33,824 bases of DNA, from positions 1,104,482 to 1,138,305 of the forward strand of contig CABFPE010000126.1 in NCBI GenBank assembly GCA_900660155.1. The letters are read 5' to 3'. The stretch is from Hofstenia miamia (taxonomy: Eukaryota > Xenacoelomorpha > Acoela > Hofsteniidae). The translations under genes were made by a program, and so were the position numbers. Within the stretch, counting starts at the first letter, position 1, and each line of letters opens with the position of its first letter. Below the pieces are notes generated by a model. That model saw only the letters and a list, made by a program, of their open reading frames with translations, made no database searches and had not been told where the DNA came from. Positions 8,980 through 18,144 of this stretch are shown one piece after another.

Positions 8980-9391
8980 TGCTATGATTTCGTATTGATG
9001 CAGGAATTTCTATCTAAAGTTTTCCGATAACTCCAATTTTGTAGTTAAGTTTATCTTCAAATGAATTCCTGTGAAGTTATTCGTGTAATTGGAAAACGTG
9101 TGGGACTGTAGCTCTGTATAAGATATTTCGTATTTTATATATAGTTCTTGTTTGAAATTACTTATAGTAGAAATAACTATGTGAAACTAACTTTATGCTA
9201 CCTGATATTATAATGAAGATACCAGTGGCTTCAGAGAAATGAATAACATATTATAGCAATAATGGATATTGATTGTAAATGTAATCTTTACTTTACGTTA
9301 ATAATAATGTTGTCACATTTATTATAGATACGTAGAATCGTTGTTATACCAAACTCATTGAGTATAAAGTAATAAATTACTCTTCTCAGCT
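8980..9391. other. AT-rich DNA without recognisable features
   Basis: No gene, tandem array or transposon end is seen. Confidence 0.55.
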
Positions 9392-9399
9392 CTTCCAAG

Positions 9400-9928
9400 T
9401 AAAGATGAGCGCGGTGCGGTAATACCGACGAATACCGCGGTATGCCGCGGTGCGGCGTACCGCGCTAGCGATTAACACAATTGAGGTGGTAGCGGTAGAA
9501 CTAAAATAACTTGTGATAGCAAAAAAATTATACAGATAACGTGTTTTGTTTCAAGTTTGAAAATCTCTAAGTACTCAAAAAAACCATTTCTGAGGCAAAA
9601 TTAATAGATTTCGCAAAAAAAATATTAAAAGTAATTTTTGCATATTTCATGGAAAATTGGATACTACCCTAATGAAATTGATTGAATTGGCAAAATAGCT
9701 AAGAAATTGTCTTTAGATTTTCTACGAATGATCCATAACCCTAAGAAAATTCAGAAATATTTATCTTTTTTACAAAGTTAAAAATCGACAATTTTGCGGT
9801 ATATCACGGTAAAATTTCATACATTGCGATGGTTGTGGTAAAAAAACGGACCTTGCGGTGGTTAGCAGTGAAGTTTTTTTCTCTGCGGTGGAAATAATTT
9901 TACAAAACCTGTACCGCGCCCATCTCTG
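9400..9928. mobile_element. hAT-type non-autonomous element, 529 bp
   Basis: Left end TAAAGATGAGCGCGGT and right end (minus strand) CAGAGATGGGCGCGGT agree at 13 of 16 bases. An identical 8-bp duplication CTTCCAAG flanks the element at 9392-9399 and 9929-9936. Both subterminal regions carry many GCGGT/ACCGC motifs (ACCGCGGTATGCCGCGGTGC on the left; GCGGTGGTTAGCAG on the right) in an otherwise AT-rich body. Such motif clusters are expected transposase-binding sites. No coding sequence is present. Confidence 0.92.
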
Positions 9929-9936
9929 CTTCCAAG

Positions 9937-10440
9937 TTAGCTAGATTTTAACATTTATTAGAATAAAATGCGACAAACACTTAGCACATCTATTATTAGA
10001 TAATGTAATTAATTCATTAACCAATCTTCTGTTGATGGAAGTTTATTCACGAAAAATATAAGGAAAACAAGCAATAATTATTCCCGTTTTCAGTATCTGA
10101 AAGTCTTTCTTCCCAAAAAATAAATGGGAATTTGTTAACAATTTACTAAATAGAAAAAACATGAGGACCGGGGAAATAGAAAGTATAGTATATACTATAA
10201 AGATAAATTCATTACAAATAAGAGGGAAATCTGCAATGCTTTCAATCAAGTTTTTCTAAATTTAGGAAACTACAACGGCATTAATATACCTTTTTGCCTT
10301 AATAATAATAACAATAATAATAATAGTCTTTCATCAAATCAGTAAATTACAAATGATTTGTAGAATAAATAAAACCAATTTAAAAATGATGAAAAATCAG
10401 AGATGTCTATCAGGAAATATTCGTAAATATTTCTCCTTAT
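9937..10440. other. AT-rich DNA with a short TAA/CAA microsatellite
   Basis: Only a TAATAATAACAATAATAATA run near 10301-10325 stands out. The open frame on the minus strand at 10043-10249 is hydrophobic and unrecognised, probably chance. Confidence 0.55.
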
Positions 10441-11995
10441 TTAGATATTGTCCAGTGCGGAGTCGGTTCTTAACCTCTGACCATATGTGTTCCTAGAAGG
10501 AAGGATATCATAGAGAATGTGATCTGAACATTCCGAAATGGCTTTGTAAACTTTGTCATCTTGAGCTTTAACTACACGCTTAATAGGTACATATTCACTA
10601 ATAATACCCGTATACTGAGCTCTTCGTAATACCGAGTCAATTTTCTCAAGAAGATAGTTGGAGAAGCACCCAAACTTGGATTGGCTCAACCAACTGTTTG
10701 AATAGCATAGTCAATTCATGTTTTGTATAGTTCATATACTTGAGCTTTAGCAACAAAAATAATTCTGTATATGGGGAGCAAAAGATAAAGTCTCAGTAAA
10801 TTGAATACCCATTAACATATTCAATGTCATTTCCTGGAGGAATGGTTAATTCCAGATTTTTTGACTTCTTTATCCTGATTTCCTTACTTTTGGATTTATT
10901 CAGGATAAAATTGCTTCTGTTGCACCAATTTATCATGGTTGAAATCGCTTCTTCAGCTCCATCACCAGAGTTTTTTCCTGCTACTAAGAGCTGCATATCT
11001 TCAGCAAACTTGATAAAATCTATATTAGAACCATTTAAGTGTAAGTCGTCACATGCTAAATTGAAACAGAGAGGACCCAAACTGTTACTTATGAGACACC
11101 ACCATTAGTTTCACAAATTGAAGAATGACACCCCTGCATGGATACTAATTGCTGTCTATTCATGAGAAATGATCTCACCAGATTTATAATGAATGGACTA
11201 ATTTCTGGCTTAACCTTCATTAGTTGTGAAATAATAAGACAGTGAGGTACTCTATCGAACGCCTTGCTAAGTGTTGGCCATATCAGATATTTCATAGTGC
11301 TGCACAGTCGAAATGTTAGCAAAATGTCCGTTTATATGATTACAGGAAAAAGGGATATTAGTTGTATTTGATTTACTCTGATTTGACAAGTCTTTAATTA
11401 AATCCCACCACTTAGAAGAGCAAGAACGATCTTTGAAGAAGAAAAATGTGATATTATCATTGTTTTGATGAGATAGGAGAGTATTTCGAGAGGTGTTTTC
11501 GAAGTAAATGCTGCTTTTTCCTGATGAGACATTTAAGAAGTGGACTCATGTAAACAGGGTCCTTGTTTGAGAGCTTAATTTTTTTCATTGGACAGCTCAT
11601 GTTAAGATGCTGTTTAAGGATTTCAATAAGTCGCTTCATGGCTTGGTTTGGGTCAGTAATACTGTAGATTTCACTAAAATCAAGAGTCAATTGCAAGGTT
11701 CAGACGAGTTTTACAGTGTTGACGTTGGTCTCTAAACAACAAATCTCCTCATCGTGTCAATCTTCTTTTTTGGCTCAACAACAAGCGCCAAGTGATCAGT
11801 GTCCAAATTAAATTTTGTTGAAAAGCAGTTTTCAAAGCAAGTCTTTTGAGAAACGAAAATGAAGTCCAATTGTGAATTCAAATGAGTCTTACCGCAATAG
11901 ACAGGCTTGAATCCAAGTTCCATTTGGAGATCTTGAACAAAAACATCGTTAAAATCAGCACCTATGATAAACACTGCATGTGGAAAACAATGTAA
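10441..11995 (-). pseudogene. Non-LTR retrotransposon ORF2 (endonuclease to C-terminus), internally deleted
   Basis: Reading leftward from about 11995: the end of an APE-type endonuclease (HAVFIIGADFND, later LDFIFVS and TDHLAL at 11974-11732). Next comes a linker with KKIKLSNKDPVYMSPLL and KWWDLIKDLSNQ, then the palm block LSKAFDRVPH (11250) and LGPLCFNLACDDL. The catalytic motif follows as FIKFAEDMQLL and then NKSKSKEI. The C-terminal block RAQYTGIISEYVPIKRVVKA plus DILP closes it. About 170 residues of reverse transcriptase fingers are missing between 11320 and 11340. The usual YADD is FAED, so the first catalytic aspartate is changed to glutamate. Several stops and frameshifts confirm it is dead. 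No start codon or 3' tail is identified. Confidence 0.87.
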
Positions 11996-11999
11996 GAAG

Positions 12000-12610
12000 C
12001 ATTGAGTAGAGGAAAATTAAATATCCCGAAAGAATGTAATTTTTTTTCGAAAATGCAAAATAAATCGTTAGAGTAGTGTATATTAACCTGTGAATTAATG
12101 TATATAGTTATTTTATCCCTAATTATATAATTATACATAACATGCATCCATTATCTAATATTACACTTATTTAACTTAGTTGATGAGATGTATCTCTAGA
12201 AATCTACCATTAACACGTACAAATCATTTCTTCATTCTCATTGTATAATAAATAGTATTATTAAATTTACTAAACTAGCGATTACTTTATTTCAATCATC
12301 CTTCCCTCATGCTAAATTTGAATGTCAATAACATGTTAAATTAATAGCTAGGTAAAACATTGACATTTATCAGCTTAAAGAATACTATAGATTTTTACCT
12401 ATTTACAAAGAAGACGTAGGAGTTTAAATTTTTTATATTAAAACTAATGTTTATGAAATATAATAATTTATCAAACATATTAACATAAAACTAGTACATG
12501 TAGAAAAAGAGTGAAAGCAAAACTATACATTTTCTATTTACTAAACTGTAATACAATACGTTTTGCAATAGCACTGTTCCCAATCCCCATTTCATCGTTG
12601 AGGAAAAGTT
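12000..12610. other. AT-rich DNA without recognisable features
   Basis: I see no conserved coding frame, inverted ends or tandem array here. Confidence 0.55.
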
Positions 12611-12619
12611 TTTTAATTT

Positions 12620-12823
12620 AAGTCGCAAATGTGAAAAAACGTTTGAAAAGAAATGTAAGTCACATGTGAAAAAACGTAGGAAAAGAAATGTAAGTCACAA
12701 ACGTCAAAAAACGTCGGAAAAGGAATAAGTCACAAACATGGAAAAACTTTGGAAAAGAAATATAAGTCACAAAAGTGAAAAAACGTCGGAAAAAATTAAG
12801 TCTACAAACGTGGAAAAGTCATA
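12620..12823 (+). repeat. Minisatellite, ~36-bp unit, five and a half copies
   Basis: Units of 34-37 bases start with AAGTCACAAA and carry GTGAAAAAACGTCGGAAAAG. They run 12620-12656, 12657-12691, 12692-12726, 12727-12763, 12764-12797 and a partial unit to about 12823. Units differ by point changes and small indels. All frames are interrupted, so it is not protein-coding. Confidence 0.9.
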
Positions 12824-13026
12824 TACCGGTTATTTATTTAATTCTTAATATAAAAGACACCAATAAAATTTTAAAATTTAAGCAATTTCTTATAATATAA
12901 AATAAATATTTTTAAACGTTTTGTATATATGTGTATCAATAAACGTTAACAAGCAATTTACGACACTAATAACAAAACATGTTATCAACAATCTTGAAAC
13001 GTTTCATATAAAACTTCCTACTTGCA

Positions 13027-13101
13027 AATATTTTATTCTTGAATTCAACGAGAAATACGTATTGAAAAAATATTTATTTCATTTGTACCAGAGACGGTGA
13101 T
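13027..13101. repeat. 75-bp direct repeat, copy 2, cut by the gap
   Basis: About 95 percent identical to 10-84 in the same orientation, ending exactly where the N run begins. The missing sequence may therefore start as another copy of the DNA at the left edge of the window. Confidence 0.85.
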
Positions 13102-14101
13102 NNNNNNNNNNNNNNNNNNNNNNNNNNNNNNNNNNNNNNNNNNNNNNNNNNNNNNNNNNNNNNNNNNNNNNNNNNNNNNNNNNNNNNNNNNNNNNNNNNN
13201 NNNNNNNNNNNNNNNNNNNNNNNNNNNNNNNNNNNNNNNNNNNNNNNNNNNNNNNNNNNNNNNNNNNNNNNNNNNNNNNNNNNNNNNNNNNNNNNNNNNN
13301 NNNNNNNNNNNNNNNNNNNNNNNNNNNNNNNNNNNNNNNNNNNNNNNNNNNNNNNNNNNNNNNNNNNNNNNNNNNNNNNNNNNNNNNNNNNNNNNNNNNN
13401 NNNNNNNNNNNNNNNNNNNNNNNNNNNNNNNNNNNNNNNNNNNNNNNNNNNNNNNNNNNNNNNNNNNNNNNNNNNNNNNNNNNNNNNNNNNNNNNNNNNN
13501 NNNNNNNNNNNNNNNNNNNNNNNNNNNNNNNNNNNNNNNNNNNNNNNNNNNNNNNNNNNNNNNNNNNNNNNNNNNNNNNNNNNNNNNNNNNNNNNNNNNN
13601 NNNNNNNNNNNNNNNNNNNNNNNNNNNNNNNNNNNNNNNNNNNNNNNNNNNNNNNNNNNNNNNNNNNNNNNNNNNNNNNNNNNNNNNNNNNNNNNNNNNN
13701 NNNNNNNNNNNNNNNNNNNNNNNNNNNNNNNNNNNNNNNNNNNNNNNNNNNNNNNNNNNNNNNNNNNNNNNNNNNNNNNNNNNNNNNNNNNNNNNNNNNN
13801 NNNNNNNNNNNNNNNNNNNNNNNNNNNNNNNNNNNNNNNNNNNNNNNNNNNNNNNNNNNNNNNNNNNNNNNNNNNNNNNNNNNNNNNNNNNNNNNNNNNN
13901 NNNNNNNNNNNNNNNNNNNNNNNNNNNNNNNNNNNNNNNNNNNNNNNNNNNNNNNNNNNNNNNNNNNNNNNNNNNNNNNNNNNNNNNNNNNNNNNNNNNN
14001 NNNNNNNNNNNNNNNNNNNNNNNNNNNNNNNNNNNNNNNNNNNNNNNNNNNNNNNNNNNNNNNNNNNNNNNNNNNNNNNNNNNNNNNNNNNNNNNNNNNN
14101 N
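13102..14101. other. Assembly gap, 1000 N
   Basis: Exactly 1000 undetermined bases, which suggests a placeholder or rounded gap size. Any open frame through it is an artefact. Confidence 0.99.
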
Positions 14102-14124
14102 TTATATATATATATATATATATA
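14102..14124. repeat. (TA)n microsatellite at gap edge
   Basis: Alternating TA begins immediately after the N run and directly precedes the Penelope-like element. A similar run follows the element at 15818-15846. Confidence 0.9.
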
Positions 14125-14139
14125 ATTTTGATGATATGG

Positions 14140-15720
14140 AAGTGAAAGCTAACACAGAAAAAATGTTTTCTTCCTTAATTAGAAAAGAAAAAATTGAAAA
14201 TGAAGAAGAATATACAAATATGAAGACAAAATAATAAATATTTTAAATTCATATACCAATAAAAAGAGAATAACAAGAAAAGGTATTGAAGTTATTCGAA
14301 TTTTAAAAAACCTAGCATAAGATCCAGATATCTATATATGTAAATTTGATAAAGGAAATGGTATTATAGTTGTAAATAAAGGTGATTACATAGAAAAAAT
14401 GAACATGATATTGTCTGACAAAACCAAATTTCAAGAAGTTATTCTGCTATTTTATAGCAGACGAAGATTCTTTCAATTCAAAACTAAGAAAAATGAAATA
14501 CAATGGTGGAATTTCAGAAAAGATGTATAATAATATAAGAAGTGTTGGTGCCACTCCAGCAAGATTATATGGTTTGACAAAGGTTCACAATTCAAATCAA
14601 AGGGTGATCCACCCTTTAGACCAATCCTTTCAATGATTAATTCACCAGCATATAATTTAAGCAAATCTATTTAGATGAATTATTGAAACCCTACATCCCG
14701 AATAAGTACAATTTAAAAGATTCATTTCACTTCAATAATAAATTAAAATCAGCATATGAGGAAATAAATGTACTAATTATCTCGTACGTTTTAATGTTAA
14801 ATCACTTTTTACGAACATTCCTGTAGAAAAAACAATCAATCATATTCTTGCTATTATTCCTGCAGATAAACTGGATATTTCTCTGGAAACATTAAAAGAT
14901 TTACTACACTTAGCATGTTTGAATACATCCTTTCTATTCAAATCTAAAATATTTAAAAGAGTTGATGGAATGGCAATGGGATCACCACTTGGACCAACAA
15001 CGGCTGCTTTTGCGATGGACATCATCAAGTCATCATATAAAAATGACGAATTTATATCATACTTTCGATATGTGGATGACATATTTGCTATTTTTAAGAA
15101 CAAAATCAATGCTGAAAACTTTTTTAGAAATTTAATAAGCACTTAGATGAAATCAAATTTACTATGGAAGAAGAACAGAATAGCCAATTAAATTTTCTTG
15201 ATGTAACTGTGACAAATCTGAACCATGAATTTGAAACAAAAATGTTTTTGAAGAAAACAAATAATGGACAATAAATTCTTTTTTCATCATATTGTGAAGA
15301 CCGACACAAAAAGAACACAATAAAATGCCTCTGTGATCGAATTATAAATTTATCATCAAGCTATAGAAACATAACACAATCATTACATTTGCTTTTTGAG
15401 CATTTTAAGCAGAATGGCTATCCCCACAAATTTATTAAAAAGATTGTAAATCAAAACTTAAAATGCTTAACAAAGATTTAAATAGAACCATCATAACACC
15501 AATTTTCAAATCATTAAGAACATTTGATATTATAAAAAACAAGGACTCTTGAATTAAACTTGATTTCATCTGTATTTTATGAATACAATTGTGACAATTG
15601 TCAAAAATGAACCAAGGAATTATAAATAATATAGGCTCTTTACATTAAGAACAAAAATAAAGAGCAATTAATGAATAATCATCTAAATACTAACATCCTA
15701 AAAATATTTTAAGTGCATGG
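14140..15720 (+). pseudogene. Penelope-like retroelement, reverse transcriptase with GIY-YIG remnant
   Basis: Blocks typical of Penelope-like elements appear in order: CKFDKGNGIIVVNKGDYIEK (14335), LYGLTKVH (14567), PPFRPILSMINSPAYNLSK (14609, after a frameshift), NVKSLFTNIPVEKTI (14793), VDGMAMGSPLGPTTAAF (14963) and FRYVDDIFAIFK (15065). The last carries the intact YVDD catalytic motif. Further on come NSQLNFLDVTVTN and FETKMFLKKTNNGQ. At 15575-15690 SVFYEYNCDNCQK and LRTKIKEQL resemble the start and arginine-bearing part of the GIY-YIG endonuclease, but the YIG segment is lost. At least five stops or frameshifts inactivate it. The 5' end may continue into the gap. Confidence 0.88.
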
Positions 15721-15784
15721 ACATTTATAGTTTAAATGTACACTAGAAGCCCATGTAGTTTACTGTAAATTTATATTACCGCAA

Positions 15785-15846
15785 TTTTGTTCTGACGATG
15801 ATTATTAAGATCGAAAACATTTATATATATATATATATATATATAT
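15785..15846 (+). repeat. Short hairpin and (AT)n run at the 3' end of the Penelope-like element
   Basis: TTCTGACGATGATTATTAAG followed by ATCGAAAAC can pair CGAT with ATCG around a 10-base loop. The CTGA...GAAA arrangement recalls a hammerhead core, which some Penelope-like elements carry. Here the expected GA after CTGAN would fall inside the stem, so this is at best a decayed or coincidental match. An AT run follows at 15818-15846. Confidence 0.25.
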
Positions 15847-15847
15847 A

Positions 15848-16662
15848 CAGCTTGAGGCATCTAGAAAAATGCTAGCGTGCTACTCAAAGTGTTCGCTTTG
15901 GTGCTACTATACATGCATATATTTAAACGGTCATAACAACTATCAATGTACTTTACATGAAAAACAAAATTAAGTACTTTTAATACTAGAATGCCCGAGT
16001 TTTGATGTTGACATACATGCCAAAAGCGGTCATTTCGACCTTTGAGAAATAAAGAACATAAAAATAAAATTCGCCAACATTTTTGTACTAAACGTGAATA
16101 CATGTTGTACAAAAAATATTTCCCTTAAAGTACACTTATCAACACCTTTTGTCAATTCATTAATTCATATTACTATAATTGACACCACATCAACCAATAT
16201 GAAAGTATTTTAAGTAGATTTAATCAATTTTTCACAGGAACGAGTCTTAGTTATCATAATAGGAGACTTGTATGATTTTGGAAAATAGATCAATTACAAT
16301 ATTCAATTCTATTGATAAGGAACGTCTTCTGATGACAACAACTACCACAAGATAACCGAAAAATTGAACTCTATGATATTGATAAAGAGAGCTAATTTTA
16401 TGTTGGTTAGTTAAACATTTTATGCTTTGGGTTGTAGTTTCTATTATTAATCTATATGAAGGTTGGTGTTTCACGTAATATAAATACAGTTTATCAGGTC
16501 TATAAATCGATTGGGTCGAGTCAAATTTCTTGCTAAATTTTTCGTTACGCAATAAGCTATCAGAACACAAATGGATTTGGTCACTGTTTCAACCATGATT
16601 GTGTCATTGAATGTATGAACGTTTGCAGAAGATGATTTGTCCGTGCCCATATCCCTTAGCTA
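15848..16662 (+). repeat. ~0.65 kb dispersed repeat, copy 1
   Basis: This segment is a diverged direct copy of 16681-17346. Shared landmarks include CATATATTTAAACGGTCATA, TAATTGACACCACATCAACC, AGTCTTAGTTATCA, GGAACGTCTTCTGA and GAAGGTTGGTGTTTCAC. It is followed at 16641-16660 by CCGTGCCCATATCCCTTAGC. That resembles the right end of the hAT element at 31499 (CCGTGCCCGTACGGGCC...CCCTAG). No coding frame persists between the copies, so it is probably a non-autonomous transposon. Confidence 0.7.
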
Positions 16663-16680
16663 ACTGTTGTTTAACTAAAA

Positions 16681-17346
16681 TAGCTTGAATAGCAAGAAAA
16701 ATTGTTAGTGTGTTATTATTAATATGCATACCTAAACGGTCATAGCACATATCAACGTCGTTTACGTCAAAACCCCATTAAGCGCTTTTGTTGGCATTGC
16801 TGAAAAGTCTAATTTTACAACTACGTCATAATTAAGTACCGTTCCCGAAGATTTATCAACACATTTTGAGAATTTATTGACAAACCCAGCATTCAATCAC
16901 AACGATAATTGACAACACATCAAACTATGAAAATACTTTTAAATGGTCAGCTTGTTCATCTTTTGTTGGAAAGAGGGTCTCAGTTATCACAATATAACAC
17001 TACACTGCTTGTATGACCTTGTAAAATGGGTAAATTGCAATACTTATATTCAAAGGGCATGGAATGCCTTCTGAAGTTAATAACTTACTATTCTTACGTT
17101 ACAATATAATATACTTAAGTAGGATATGTTTATCAATGCAATATCAGATTTGAAGTGGAATTCTCTGAAATCGAGGAAAACAGTTAATTGTATGTGCCTT
17201 AGTCAAATATTTAATGTTCTGTGTTGTAATTTTTGTTGTAAATCTACATGAAGGTTAGTGTTTCACAGAATACATATACAAAGTTAGATATATAGAACTG
17301 ATAGATAGTACTATAGAAGCCCGTCCCGTTAAGGGCCTTACCCTAG
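16681..17346 (+). repeat. ~0.65 kb dispersed repeat, copy 2
   Basis: Landmarks matching copy 1 in the same order: TACCTAAACGGTCATAGCAC, TAATTGACAACACATCAAAC, GTCTCAGTTATCACAATA, GGAATGCCTTCTGA and GAAGGTTAGTGTTTCACAGA. It ends near AAGGGCCTTACCCTAG (17331-17346), again like the 31499 hAT terminus GGGCCACACCCTAG. The offset between copies falls from about 833 at the start to 794 at the end, which shows indels. Confidence 0.7.
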
Positions 17347-17349
17347 TTG

Positions 17350-17625
17350 ATAATGGAAAAAGCTATGGATGCTTTACTGAAGCAATAAAACAAACTAAAG
17401 CTAACAAAAATTTTAGACCCTAATATTACTATATAACAACCATCGTGACCAAAGATAAACACAGTTAGTTTTATTGATACCTTTATGTTAAAATATTCTC
17501 TGTATATTATACTAGTAATTCTTCCTTGTTTGAGCCGGGTTGCGCATCAGTGTTAGCTGGTTCAGGAGCATTGTTAAGTGGGTCGGCATGCGGGGCCAAA
17601 GAAAGTTACCCGTTATCCAACCTGA
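17350..17625. other. Unassigned DNA
   Basis: Base composition becomes more GC-balanced from about 17530. No conserved product or repeat ends were recognised. Confidence 0.45.
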
Positions 17626-17629
17626 TGTG

Positions 17630-17763
17630 ATTGGTCACGTGTCAATCACATTTCAAAACAGTACAGATTTAACCACGCGAGATAATAAGCAAAATCAAAA
17701 CCACAGAAGTAATTGCTCTTGTAAGATTTCATTTGTGATTAGTGCGCTGAAAGCAGTCTAACC
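17630..17763 (+). mobile_element. Diverged Harbinger-MITE-like sequence, copy B
   Basis: It aligns with 21363-21495 in the same orientation (ATTGGTC, TCACATTT, ACCACG.GAGA, AAGATTTCATTTGTG, GCGCTGA, AGTCTA). More weakly it matches the reverse complement of the MITE at 4395-4577. At 17627-17649 GTGATTG and CAATCAC flank a CACGTG core, giving a palindrome. Clear terminal repeats and target duplication are no longer visible. Confidence 0.5.
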
Positions 17764-18144
17764 ACCCCTGTGATTTAAACTGAAACATTTACAAAGTGAT
17801 TTTAAAATGTCGAAATAAGCCCTGTGCCAGGCAGAATCTGTTATTCTATAGGAAATATGTAATCGGCTTCGCAGCGACTCCTCGAATTCATTAGAATAAA
17901 TTTATTCGACCTATGTAAAAATGAATACTCAATTACAAGCCTCTACTTTTGCAGCCCTTGGGCTTACAATAACATTGCGGTATTTCTTATTTAAAGTTAA
18001 TCAATCGACAATTTCAGGAATGATCAGAGGTACCAATTTTCCTACACGCAAAATTTTACAGTATATATAACAACAAGAAAACTGACTTTTACTGGCATTC
18101 AATACAAAATAAAAAACTTTAGCTAAGGCTGGGGTAACCACTTT
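17764..18144 (-). other. Putative 3' flank of the MADF-BESS gene
   Basis: This lies downstream of the stop codon of the minus-strand gene. A minus-strand AATAAA occurs near 17906 and could serve in polyadenylation. This is position-based inference only. Nothing else is recognised. Confidence 0.3.

Noticed and set aside
13097..14125. Long open frame across the gap
   Set aside because: It consists of N bases translated as X, plus a TA run.
14840..15142. Minus-strand open frame opposite the Penelope-like reverse transcriptase
   Set aside because: The plus strand carries the YVDD and GMAMGSPLGP motifs, so the minus frame is a shadow.
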